From positions 62,001-126,000 of the forward strand of contig JAKUHH010000234.1 of NCBI GenBank assembly GCA_022701365.1: DNA of 64,000 bases. The letters are read 5' to 3'. This DNA is from Mycocentrospora acerina. Lineage: Eukaryota; Ascomycota; Dothideomycetes; Pleosporales. This document shows, one piece after another, positions 35,164 to 45,857 of this stretch. A program made the position numbers and the translations under genes. A model generated the notes under the pieces. That model ran no database searches, had not been told where the DNA came from, and worked only from the letters and a program-made list of their open reading frames with translations. Position 1 is the stretch's first letter. Every line of letters begins with the position of its first letter.

Positions 35164-38100
35164 TCAATTCCACCCAAGAGAGTTCTCTGCCATCACGGGA
35201 GCGGAGATGGGCATAGTCCGAATGCTGCGCCCTTGAGTGCCGCTACTGCCTTGACTGCCACGACTGCCTGGCGTCATGCGGCCGTTGCGAGCGCCGTGCA
35301 TCCAAGCGGCAGCACCGCCTGGAATAGAGCCAGTCGTCATGCGGCTTGAAGTAGGGACGGAGCTGGAGCGTTTGTGGGTCATGCGCTTGTTCCTGTACCT
35401 GCGGGCGACGAAGAACATGGCCGCGCCGTAGGCAAAGGCACCAGCAACGGCACCGGCTGCGATACCAACACTTGTCGGATTGACTTTGCGGCTAGCAGCA
35501 ATGTCCCCTCCAATGGCGCTGCCATCGCTGGGTCCTCCGGTAGAAGTGGCAGCAGGATTTCCGCCTGCTTCGTTTGGCACGCTGCCATCGCTTGGCGACT
35601 TGCCAGCGGCAAGGGGACAGGCTGTGTTGATCAAGCCAGTAAGCGCATTCACAGTGTCGTCCTGGTTGTGCCAGAAAGCATCAGCAGGGTTGCGGAGCTT
35701 CGCAGCAAGTGTGGTTTGAAGATCCTTGGGAATGGAGAATAGAGCCAGTGTAGTAATGAATCCTTGGTATTGGGTAGTGTCGAGTGGTCTCAATCCATAA
35801 TTCTTAACGTCAGAGACGGATATGTTCAGGCCGTCAGCAATGGCTTGAGGAAGGTAATGGAAAATTTGGTTTCCACCATCCGTCCTAGACACAAATGGAT
35901 AGTTGAGTTGCCACTTGAAACAAATTTGACCCATGAAGGTTTCTTGTTGAGCAACGGGGTTGGCAGGGGGCACGCCACCGGGAGGAGCGATCATCCTTGG
36001 TAATTCTGATGGGATACCGGTTGAGGTTGATGATGGCGACGCAAGGCTGGAGGGCTCCTGCATAATGCTGGAACCAACGAATAGGCTTGACGCGTCGTTT
36101 GTTGCAGTTGCAACTACAGATCTGACTGGAGTAGGCGAAGACGTGATGGATGGAATGGTGGGAATAGCAATAGTTGCTGGGTCGCTCTCTACTGTACTGG
36201 AAGACGTTACTGACACTGTGGCACTTTGTGTTGCTGATAGCTTAGCGCTATCAGTCACCAACCCAGTAGAGACCTGAGTAGATGAAGCACTAATGCTGTC
36301 TGAGGTCGGTGCTGCTGAGCTATCAATTGCTGTCGCGTTTGCAGAGCTGGATGAGGTAATTGTCGCGCTGCTGATAGCGCTGGATGGGAAAGCCGACATG
36401 GTCTCTGATGCGGATATGCTGATTGATTCACTTGCCGACACGGTAGGAACACGCGAAGCACTGGTTTCAGTAGGTAGACCCGACGATGGCAAAACGCCAG
36501 TGGGCAGGCCTGACGATTGGGAGATACCAGAAGACAGGCTTGACGATGGGAAGATACCAGTAGCCTGGCTCGACGATGGGAAGACACCAGTAGACAAGAT
36601 TGACGATGAGGGGACATCAGTGGACAGACCTGAAGACGGAACGATGCTAGAGGGTAGCAACACACTGATGCTCCCTGTGCTGGTAGGGATCGGCGACGCG
36701 CCGGTACCACTAGGTAGACCAGACGGAGGAAGGACACCAGAAGCCAGAGATGAGCTAATGCTATCTGTGCTAGTAGGAATAGGTGAGATGATGCTGTCGG
36801 AGCCAGATTGTGAAACCGGGGGCAATATTCCAGAAGCAAGACTCGATGACAGAGTGCTCACACCGGTCGGGAGAGGGCCTGAAGCAGTTGGCGCAAGGGA
36901 AGCAGTGATTAGCGACTCTGCACTCGAGGCACTGCTAGAGAGGGCAGTTTCAGACGCCGGGATGCTTGATACAACTGAGGGAAGGGCACTGGACAGCTCC
37001 GAGACTGCCGAAGTGGCTAGAGGAGGAAGTATACCGGAAGCTGAAGGTCCAGGGGTAGGATTTGTGACACCCGAGCTGGTGATGACACCCGTTGGAAGCA
37101 GACTGTCGGATGGCAAAACTCCAGAAGCCTGAGAAACCGCCGAAGACGAAGTAACCGATACTCGTAGGCTTTCAGATGGTACAATGCCCGTTACCTCAGA
37201 AACCACAGAGGAAAGAATCGACGGCAAACCCAGGCCAGAGCTGGCCAGAGTATTCGACGGTAGCGTCACGATAGGGGGATCTGATGATAAGACTGTCGTT
37301 TGGCCAAGACCAGAAGTAGGGAGAACACCAGTGGCAGTCGCGGTGTTCGATGGTAAGATACCCACAAGAAGTTCAGAAGTGGAAATAGCACCGGTCGGCA
37401 GCACGCTGCCAGAAGGCACGGTGCCTACAAGAGGCTGCGAAGCGGAAGCAGCACCAGTCGGCAACACGCTATCAGAGGGCAGGATACTGGTAACAACCGG
37501 AACAACAGACGATAAGATTGATGGCAAGTTCAGAAGACCTTCTGAGGTGGGAATGGCCCCCGAGGATTGGACCGATCCAGTTGCACTTTGCGAGCCCGAG
37601 TTTCCTGTACCAAGAATAGTAGTAATACCCACGACAACACCAGAAGATGAAGTTGGTGTAACCTCTGGATTCCCAAGAATTGATGTAAGTATGTTATCGA
37701 CAACACTGGAAGACGCAGTGGGTCGCACGACAGTGCCAGGTATTCCAGCTGACGAGCCAATTTGTTGAGTAGGCGTCGGCTGCGCGGTTTCAAGCAGGGT
37801 CGAGAGTAGACCGCCGACAAGGCCAGCAGATTGAGAAGGTTGCACAGCGCTGCTGGGGACTCCTCCGGTGGAGCCAATCTGCTGAGTAGGCTTTACCTCA
37901 GGGCTGTCTGAAACGGTGGGGAGTAGTTCACTGGCTAAGCTAGCGGATTGAGTTGGCTGCACGGCATTGCTGGGGACTCCTCCAGTAGATCCAACCTGCT
38001 GAGTGGGCGTCGACTCTGGGCCTTCAAGAATAGTCGAGAGTAGGCCACCAACAAGGCCAGCAGACTGAGTCGGCTTCACAGCATTGCTAGGCACTCCTCC

Positions 38101-40302
38101 GGTGGAGCCAACCTGTTGGATGGGTGTTGGCTCTGGGCTTTCAAGCGCAGTCGACAGTAGACTGCTGACAAGGCTAGCAGGACGAGAAGGTTGCACGGGA
38201 TTGCTGGGAACTCCTCCAGTAGAACCGATTTGTTGAGTAGGCTTTACCTCAGGGCTATCCGAAACGGTGGAGAGTAGTTCACTGGCTAAGCTAGCAGACT
38301 GAGTTGGCTGCACGGCATTGCTGGGGACTCCTCCAGTAGAGCCAACCTGTTGAGTAGGCGTCGACTCTGGGCCTTCAAGAATAGTCGAGAGTAGGCCACC
38401 AACAAGGCCAGTAGACTGAGTTGGCTTCACAGCATTGCTGGGGACTCCTCCAGTAGAACCAACCTGCTGAGTAGGCTTTACCTCAGGGCTGTCCGAAACA
38501 GTAGGGAGTAATTCACTGGCCAAGCTAGCGGATCGAGTTGGCTGCACAGCATTGCTGGGCACTCCTCCAGTAGAGCCAACCTGTAGAGTAGGCTTTGCTT
38601 CAGGACTGTCTGAAACAGTAGAGAGTAGTTCACTGGCCAAGCTAGCTGATCGAGTTGGCTGCACAGGATTACTAGGCACTCCTCCAGTAGAACCAACCTG
38701 TTGAGTAGGCGTCGGCTCTGGATTTCCAAGCACAGTCGAGAGCAGACCACCAACAAGGCCAGCAGATTGAGAAGGCTGCACAACGCTGCTAGAGGATACT
38801 CCTGAAGAACCTGAAATTATGAATGGCCCAACGAAAGAAGACGAGGCCTGGGGTTGAATGCTGGAGGCTGAGGTGGGAAGAACAACTACATCTGGGACTC
38901 CATTTGTAGAGCCGACAGGTCGTTCAGAGGCTACATCTGATAGAGATGCGGACCTTGTAGGCTGTACAGCAGAGGATGGAAGTCCCGCAGAGGATGGCAA
39001 CAAATCGCTAATGGGGTCAAGTAGCCCGGCTGAGGAAGAAGGCAGCAATGAAGTAGTTGGAAGTAAAACACTGGAAGGAGCTCCTGCAGTGGATCCCACA
39101 ATTGTAGTAGGCGGTGCTACTGGGCGGGATGGCTCGATATCAACCTGAAGCGATGAAGTCGGTTGAGGAAGGTTCTGCGGGACTTGGCCAGTGGACCCCA
39201 CCTGTGCAGGAGAAGATGATCGTGTTGGCCGTACCGTAGGTGTGGGCTCTTGTTCGGATTGAGATGAAGAAGTTGGCTGAATGACAGGTCCAGGAGCCTG
39301 GCCCGTAGAACCGCGCAATCCATCGAGAGCAGAGCTAATGGGATCAAGGGGTTCAGCAGAGCTAGTGGGATCGATGGGTGCAGCAGAGCGGGATGGTACG
39401 GGCGCAGATGATCGAACCGATGCAGGCTCAGACGAGCGAATTGATTCAGACTCGGATGAACGGGATGGCCTGCTTGAAGATGTTGTGGGAATGATGAACA
39501 CAGAAGTCTGGCCCGTGGATGCACTGGGAACGTCATCGGCCGGTTGAGAGAGCACAGAAGAAGAAGCCTGCGCGAGTGAAGAAACCGGCGCAATTGAAGA
39601 AACCGGTGCAAGTGAAGAAACCGATGCAATTGAAGAAACCGGTGCAATTGAAGAAACCGATGCAATTGAAGAAACCGGTGCAGTTGAAGAAGAACGAGCT
39701 GGCTCAGGCAGAGATATTGGCACGACGGCGGACGCAGTGGAGCGGACCGTTGAGCTGGCAGTGGTGGACGCAGAGTTGACGTTCCTACTTTGGGTTGGCA
39801 GCTGTACGCTGGAAGAAGGAATCGTGAACACGTCTTCTTCATCTGAAGAAGAAGAGGAAGAAGAAGAAGCAGGCGATGAGGGCGAAGGGCGTCTGGTCCT
39901 TGTTGTGGGGCCACTATCGTCCGATGAACTCTGACTTCCCACGGGAGTGGGAGAGACGAAGACTTGCTCGACCTTGGTCGAAGTAACGGTTGGCTCATCT
40001 TGGGTTGGGCGAACAATGACGCTTGACGAAGAGGATTGATGAAGCATGCTGCTGATGAGGTTCAGGAATCCACCAGATGTCTTCTCTTCAGGCGGCGGTG
40101 GAGAAGAAGTCTCAATTGGCGGGGCGGTTCCATTGCCACGGTTCTGTCGGTTGACATGTCGTGGGATGTAGTACCTGGGTCGTCCCTGGTTGTGTTGAGG
40201 CCCTGGTGCTGGCATAGCCTCTGCCATGGTGAGCAACGGGCCTGAGCCGGAGAAGCTGGCCATGACCAGGGCGGCAGCCCATACTGTGGTGGAACGCGGC
40301 AT
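35164..40302 (-). CDS. MSB2: Msb2-like signalling mucin, cell-surface sensor
   Basis: Msb2 mucins are plasma-membrane sensors that feed the filamentation and osmotic MAP-kinase pathways with Sho1; in plant pathogens they help surface sensing. A single exon codes for 1,712 residues. The ATG at 40302 starts a signal peptide ending near ...LTMAEAMPAPG, then a basic stretch (RPRYYIPRHVNRQNRG). Most of the chain is Ser/Thr/Pro-rich mucin sequence, with a six-residue SSIAPV-type repeat (about residues 205-250) and about eight 39-residue repeats (about 510-850). Near residues 1450-1580 a folded domain begins with PRMIAPPGGVP and includes YPFVSRTDGGNQIF, GLNISVSDV and YQGFITTLALFSIPKDLQ, as in Msb2. 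One membrane span (about 1612-1633) and a basic 79-residue tail ending PVMAENSLGWN follow. Family assignment rests on these C-terminal features; pathway role is known for relatives. Confidence 0.88.
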   Translation of the reverse strand: MPRSTTVWAAALVMASFSGSGPLLTMAEAMPAPGPQHNQGRPRYYIPRHVNRQNRGNGTAPPIETSSPPPPEEKTSGGFLNLISSMLHQSSSSSVIVRPTQDEPTVTSTKVEQVFVSPTPVGSQSSSDDSGPTTRTRRPSPSSPASSSSSSSSDEEDVFTIPSSSVQLPTQSRNVNSASTTASSTVRSTASAVVPISLPEPARSSSTAPVSSIASVSSIAPVSSIASVSSLAPVSSIAPVSSLAQASSSVLSQPADDVPSASTGQTSVFIIPTTSSSRPSRSSESESIRSSEPASVRSSAPVPSRSAAPIDPTSSAEPLDPISSALDGLRGSTGQAPGPVIQPTSSSQSEQEPTPTVRPTRSSSPAQVGSTGQVPQNLPQPTSSLQVDIEPSRPVAPPTTIVGSTAGAPSSVLLPTTSLLPSSSAGLLDPISDLLPSSAGLPSSAVQPTRSASLSDVASERPVGSTNGVPDVVVLPTSASSIQPQASSSFVGPFIISGSSGVSSSSVVQPSQSAGLVGGLLSTVLGNPEPTPTQQVGSTGGVPSNPVQPTRSASLASELLSTVSDSPEAKPTLQVGSTGGVPSNAVQPTRSASLASELLPTVSDSPEVKPTQQVGSTGGVPSNAVKPTQSTGLVGGLLSTILEGPESTPTQQVGSTGGVPSNAVQPTQSASLASELLSTVSDSPEVKPTQQIGSTGGVPSNPVQPSRPASLVSSLLSTALESPEPTPIQQVGSTGGVPSNAVKPTQSAGLVGGLLSTILEGPESTPTQQVGSTGGVPSNAVQPTQSASLASELLPTVSDSPEVKPTQQIGSTGGVPSSAVQPSQSAGLVGGLLSTLLETAQPTPTQQIGSSAGIPGTVVRPTASSSVVDNILTSILGNPEVTPTSSSGVVVGITTILGTGNSGSQSATGSVQSSGAIPTSEGLLNLPSILSSVVPVVTSILPSDSVLPTGAASASQPLVGTVPSGSVLPTGAISTSELLVGILPSNTATATGVLPTSGLGQTTVLSSDPPIVTLPSNTLASSGLGLPSILSSVVSEVTGIVPSESLRVSVTSSSAVSQASGVLPSDSLLPTGVITSSGVTNPTPGPSASGILPPLATSAVSELSSALPSVVSSIPASETALSSSASSAESLITASLAPTASGPLPTGVSTLSSSLASGILPPVSQSGSDSIISPIPTSTDSISSSLASGVLPPSGLPSGTGASPIPTSTGSISVLLPSSIVPSSGLSTDVPSSSILSTGVFPSSSQATGIFPSSSLSSGISQSSGLPTGVLPSSGLPTETSASRVPTVSASESISISASETMSAFPSSAISSATITSSSSANATAIDSSAAPTSDSISASSTQVSTGLVTDSAKLSATQSATVSVTSSSTVESDPATIAIPTIPSITSSPTPVRSVVATATNDASSLFVGSSIMQEPSSLASPSSTSTGIPSELPRMIAPPGGVPPANPVAQQETFMGQICFKWQLNYPFVSRTDGGNQIFHYLPQAIADGLNISVSDVKNYGLRPLDTTQYQGFITTLALFSIPKDLQTTLAAKLRNPADAFWHNQDDTVNALTGLINTACPLAAGKSPSDGSVPNEAGGNPAATSTGGPSDGSAIGGDIAASRKVNPTSVGIAAGAVAGAFAYGAAMFFVARRYRNKRMTHKRSSSVPTSSRMTTGSIPGGAAAWMHGARNGRMTPGSRGSQGSSGTQGRSIRTMPISAPVMAENSLGWN
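37754..38788. repeat. 117-bp coding tandem repeats in the Msb2 mucin
   Basis: About eight near-identical copies of a 117-bp (39-codon) unit plus degenerate copies at each end. Each unit starts with a QQVGSTGGVPSN-like core. The second halves come in two main types: SASLASELL..TVSDSPEVKPT (A) and GLVGGLLSTILEGPESTPT (B). The order read in the protein is B, A, A, B, A, C, B, A, B, and a B-A pair followed by QQIGSTGGVPS occurs twice, which points to block duplication. Confidence 0.9.
39545..39700. repeat. 18-bp coding repeats (SSIAPV-type hexapeptide) in the Msb2 mucin
   Basis: Eight or nine 18-bp units of the form GAAGAAACCGRTGCAATT on the + strand encode SSIAPV/SSIASV/SSLAPV hexapeptides in the N-terminal part of the mucin. 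The array is separate from the 117-bp repeats. Confidence 0.88.
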
Positions 40303-43300
40303 GTTTACGATTATCGCCAAGGACTAGGGTTGTATTAGTGTGTCGAGGGGTTGAGCAAGACGTGGTTGTGACGTTTGGCAGCAGGTGTGTGGTCAGGGCG
40401 GGATCAAGCGAATGTGGTTGACGGATGTCAAATGTGAATGAGTGTGGGCCTGCAGATGGCAATCAGCTGTCTGCAGTCAAGGCAGCGCGTCGTGAGGACT
40501 TACTAGACTGTCGGAGCAGCTAGAAAGACGGGCAGCAGCGCAGGGGAAGCAGGCGATGCAGGCGCAGGCGTGTCGCAGATGGAGTCGTTGGGCGCAAAGA
40601 CCTATGTGGGCATGTTTGCCTTGCCGCGTCTGTGCTGTGGGGGCTGGTATGCTTGCAAGAGACACGCCGTGAGTCGCTCCAGGTAGACAGGTAGACAGGT
40701 GGACAGGCTCGACGCGGTGACGACGGTGACGACGGGAACAAAGAAAAGGCCCGGGTGGTGTGGCGATGGTCGTCTTTGTTGGGGCGGCGGGTCTGTCGTG
40801 GGCCTTTGGGGCTGGATACGGGGCGCGTCAAGATGAACAGGTGAACGAGCGGCGTTGTTGGCAAGCAACAGTAGGATTCCTGCGGGCGGCAATTGCTAAG
40901 GGCCAGGGCGCGAAAAGGAAGGGTCGTGATTCAGCGAATCGTGCAAGGAGTGTGAGCCCAAGGGCGGTCGTAAGCTGTCGAGTGCGAGAGGGTGCCGGAC
41001 TGCCGCAGGCAGGTGGTGCGCGCTGGCAAAGGGATATAGGGCACGCGCGATTCGAGAACGGTCGGCGAGTTCCTGAGAGCGACGAGACGGCGGGATGGTG
41101 GAGTCGTGGAGAGGACCAGCCGGGCGCTGGCCTTGGAGAGCAGCGCTGCTGCAGGGAGGAGGCACGCTTGCTGCCACCCGTATCCGCTAGACGCCTTTGC
41201 GGCCCTGGCCCAGCGCCGGGTCCCCTGGATGCGGCAAGGCCAAAGTTTCGACGCGGCACTTTTGCACCAGGGCTATTTTTGCGACTATCGACTATCGACG
41301 CTCGCCGCTGCTGCTCGACGACGTGCAAGCCGGCGTGCGCGCGCTCCTGACTTGTGGCAGACGGCGGCGCGCGCAGCCTTGCACGCAGCACCGCCAGCAG
41401 AGCGAGGCTTGCCCCAGGGCCGGACGCGCACTGTGTGCCAGGGATTAGATTGCAGGCTACCCTACACAGAGTACAGCCGCCTCACGAGCGGGCAGGGGGC
41501 GCCGAACGCAAGCCGTCGAACGGCCGCCCCAACGTCGACCGCGCGCCGTCACCCTACGGCGCAGGATATTTTACCCGCCTGCCGGCCAGATGCTTTTGAT
41601 TCTGAACGCGCTTTTGCTCTGCAGATCCTCCGCCAGCGTGGCAGCGAGCCTGAGCCCACGCATGAGCATTGCTGCTTGCTTGTTGATCGCGACGCTCGAG
41701 CATGGTGGAGCCGTCGTCCAATCAGCCACCGCCTGCGCCAACCGCCCCTTCCGCAATTTAACTCGTGCCTTAGCAGCACGCTGAGAAACGCCCGGCTCAG
41801 CACCACGGCGCATGCTGACTACCCTCTCCTGTGCCTGTGCTGTGCTGCCGCCTTCATCTTGAGCAATGTCCCAAGGGCCAAGGACGACGCGGTATTACAC
41901 TGTGCGTTGCTGTCGCGTCCCGCCTGCCCACCACCGCGTTGCTGCATAGGCCCTCTATCGAGACACGTCCCTCGCTCCCCCAGGCCCGTGCCAGCCTCGG
42001 GTGTTTGCCGTGTTCATCTAACATTCCTCCGAACGAGGAAACAACAAAGTGCTTCTTACCGCTCTCGGTTCGCAACGGTCGCTCGGCTCCTGCCTTCATT
42101 TCTCTCGCTTGATCGGCAGCGTAAATTTGGATTCTGCTCGCCCATCCCACTTGCACCATCCACACTTGGGTTGACGATTCACGGTTCTGTTGGAGTTCAT
42201 CAGCCACAGGCTATTTGCGGCCTGGTTCGTTCCGTTCTCGCATCTTCCTCCTGCCCAGGAGACACCCTGTTCTTTTCGTCTTTTGAGCAATGAGTGGCTT
42301 CCTATGGTGAAACAGAAGAACCAAGCTCTACGGCCCCTATGTGCTTTTCTGGCTCTGCCCGCCAAACTAAACCTGACAGGTTTCATTTTTGCTATTGGTC
42401 TGCACGTGTCTCAACTCAAACAAATTCATCTGTCCATGTCCATGTTCATCCTCGAACAAGTGGCCTTGACGTCTTCCAAAGTGGATGGCATCTCACTGCA
42501 TCAACCGCGAAGCTTTTCACTGTGCAGCTCAACATCTTTGGCCAAAACGCTGTGCCTATCTGGTTCCAGACCTCATGTCCTTTAAGATTTGCCCAAAGAA
42601 AAAGCAGCAGGTAATCCAAGTCATCTCGGCGCAATCCGCCATCAGCACGTCGCTCATTGTCTTTTCCAATAACCGGCGATGCCTCGAATGTCTCTCGTTT
42701 GTGTTTTTTTTGGTCTTCGCGTGTTTCAACCTACTCGTCTATACCCACCTGATAACATTCCATCTCCATCACATTCCATTGTTTCATGTTATGCCGCTCA
42801 AGTTTAGCGCATCTACTTCCATTCGCCTCACGTCGATAAGGTTCAGCTTGCTCTTCTTGGCTCTTCATTCGATATTACTTGCATGCCGTCACGTCAGTAG
42901 TTCGTCTACCTAGTCACTGACATGTGTACACATGATCCTTTGGCGAAAGAGCTGGCATGAATATAAACAAGCCTCATGTCCGAATATGCAAGTGAATATT
43001 GTATCTTCCAGTGTTATTCACTTCGCTTGTCGTCTACCACTCATATTCCCGCCTGCACCCAACGTCTGCATGGTCTGGTCGGCTCCCCATCTGTGCCGTT
43101 GGTATTATTGCCCAAGATGACATGCCTTCAAAGGGGAGGGATTGACGTGACGTTGTTTGTCTAAACTACAACAATACCCGGCTTCTTCTCACAGTAGCAA
43201 AATCCATAGCAAATCCAGAAGCCTTCAGTGAAACATACTTTGCATAGCCGGGATTCATTGACGAAACTAGTTTTCCACCTCATTCGTTTCCAATCCCCGT

Positions 43301-43310
43301 TCATTTGGTG

Positions 43311-43354
43311 TCCATGTCACCTCCATGTCATCTCCATGTCATCTCCATGTAATC
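43311..43354. repeat. 11-bp tandem repeat TCCATGTCATC, four copies
   Basis: Four head-to-tail 11-bp units (the last reads TCCATGTAATC) in AT-rich intergenic DNA. Confidence 0.88.
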
Positions 43355-43899
43355 CATACTCGGTGTCTGAAATACTAAATGCATCGTTCAGTGTCAAGAC
43401 AAAACTTTAATCGCATTGTCCACCCTACCAAAATTGTCAATTTCAGGTTCCTGCATGTAACAAGACAACATCACATGGATAGGATAGAAGATGAACGGAA
43501 AAATATTGGCCAGTACCAAAGATAACGTAATTTTTATCATGTTAAGAAGATGAGTAGAAAATTGATAAAATAGTGCGGAGGCTGCAAAAGTCTAGTTTGG
43601 TATGACTTCTCAAAGTACAACTTTTGCATGTATTTATTTGTATTTGAATTCTTCCCACAAAAATTTAAGTTTGTTAACTGAATGAGTCTTACGCACACTT
43701 TGTAAATATTGGACAAGCCAGACGGTCATACGACACATATGCAAGATGCCCCCAACAGGCGGGGGGGAAGTCGTCTAAGATACCCTCACACAAACACGCA
43801 GAATAGACTTCTAGGGTATTGAGACACCCATGTAAATTTTCCGTAGCTTAGCCCATCTTCATGCCCCTTGAGAGGCTTCTACAAGACATTAAACCGCTT

Positions 43900-43924
43900 C
43901 AATCAATCAATCAATCAATCAATC
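43900..43924. repeat. (CAAT)n tetranucleotide microsatellite
   Basis: Six CAAT units in tandem in intergenic DNA, formally a cluster of overlapping CAAT elements but far from any annotated start codon. Confidence 0.9.
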
Positions 43925-45857
43925 ATGTAAATATCGGACCGTAGGATGAGCGTCGTGAAGATTTTCTTTGTCGTTTACCCCTCTCTCAACAATGTAGAAT
44001 TTTTTTGCACTTTGAGACAATCGATCAGGTTGTTAGAGGTTTCATAATTCTAAGTCGTATCACGATCAGGCCTTTTAGCCCTGGTACTGTACTACGGTGG
44101 ATCCCTACAAGTTTTCCCATATCGCCACTGAAAGTCGACTGAAGTGGGACTTCCCCCTATCGGTTAGAAATCGGAGAGGAAAAAATATCCTGCAACTAAC
44201 TACGAGTTCTTTCCATATTTCCCACGTAAAGTGGGGAATTGGAAAAACTTCTGGGGGTTCGCCCGTAGGGTTAGCATGAAGGGATGGGCTGAGGCGGGCT
44301 TTTGATGAGTGTGTGAGGGAAAGGATGAAACTGATGATTGCGTTGTTGAGCGTACTACCTACCCCATTTGAATTATAGTATTTTTCTGTGTGCGATTGTT
44401 TGTGGGTGGCTAGCTACCGCACCAATCAGCGGGTGAAGTCTTCATGGTTGCCACAGCGAGCAGCTTTCGTGCAAAGGAAGACGAGTGGTTACTAGTGTAA
44501 ATTTATACTTGCTGTTGCGAGCATTTTAGGTAGTGTAAATTATTTTATGTGCTTGCTGGTGTGACTTTAACATAGGTGACATGAAGAAATCAACAAGACT
44601 TTCTTTCACGTGAAGACTCAAGAAAAGATCCTTCGAAACCGACTACATTAGAGCATAGGAAGTGAAGAACAGACATACCATTCCTTTTTTCTCATAATTG
44701 CTAAATTCCCAACCAATTTACATTCCTTGGAATCATGTTGCATGCTTCTTTAGCAACGTTGATGAACAGCTGAGTTTTTTCGTTCTACCCTATCACTTCT
44801 CGAGCATGAGTGTCACTTTGATACATCATCACCATCACCACCTCTTCACCTTTTCTTCGAAGACGACATTCCTTACCACCCCAGAACTCCTTGAAGCCAA
44901 TTTCTCGTACTCAAACTAACCATCTTCCACAGACTCTATTCCTACTACACAGTGGAAATTTACCGGCACATATCCCATCTCGAAGTCACAAGGCTGAAAA
45001 CTGGCAATGAACCCGATAAATAGAAGGCGGTGAGATTAAGGCAACTACAAGCGCCCCTAATTCTAGCAGAAGAATAAAAAGAAAATGTAACCTAGAGTCC
45101 GTGGCGCTCCCGCATTCTGACACGTTTCCATCCATGTCCCGCTCATTCATGCTCCGCCTTGTCTGCACAAGATAATACCCATCATTAATTGTAAGCCTCT
45201 GTGAGTAGAAAGGGGCCGTAAAGATTCCTGGTGGATCTATGAACCAATTATTCTTCATCTTTTGATCTATTTGGTTGAATCTTCCCCTCAACTCATCCCA
45301 TCAGGCTGAACTGGTTGCTGACGCGAATCAGCATGTGGTGGCTGGGTGTTTACAACAAAAATACTGTTGCTTTGAAGAGAATATTTCTGCTAGGCATACG
45401 ATTTATCCATGTTGGTCGTTCTTATTCATCGGCAGCTTGCTGGATGCTGACGTGGCTGCGTAGTAGAAGTTGAATCTCAACCACAAACTGACAGAGCCTC
45501 TGAGCATATCAACAAGTTGTTCCAAGGGAAACCGCTGGGTAATTACGCATCCGGGTTTTTTCTGTCTCGGATTACATCTGCTACTAAGCCTTCAAAGTAG
45601 TACGCCCGGCTTCATGGATGCATTTCCTTTCCAATCACAGCCAACAGTAGCCAAGTGGCGACCATGGAGATCATCTCAAGTTACGGTTACAGTGCAGCTA
45701 GGTATGCCGCCATACATCTATAAGTTGCGTTTGCCTATGGTCTTTTCAATTCTAAACTCATCTTGCTCCTGTTACTACAAAAAAGTTTTTCCTAAATTTT
45801 TTCAAGAATTGACTGCTAAATTTTAATCTTCTCTTCTCATCACATATACTCCAGACT

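Larger units (their letters stand above)
40303..45857. other. Long upstream region of the Msb2 gene, no supportable gene
   Basis: From 40.3 to about 42.3 kb the DNA is GC-rich and open in several frames on both strands, the longest being 395 codons (41106-42293, +). The translations are rich in Arg, Cys, His and Ala, lack domains and overlap one another, which suggests long 5' leader or promoter DNA of the mucin gene rather than coding sequence. From about 42.6 to 45.8 kb the DNA becomes AT-rich, with only short ORFs, two tandem repeats (43311-43354 and 43900-43924) and T-runs. No RNA gene was recognised. Confidence 0.5.

Noticed and set aside
41106..42293. 395-codon + strand ORF upstream of the Msb2 gene
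   Set aside because: It has no ATG-anchored domain, its translation is rich in Arg, Cys, His and Ala, and other long ORFs overlap it on both strands; GC-rich stop-poor DNA explains it better.
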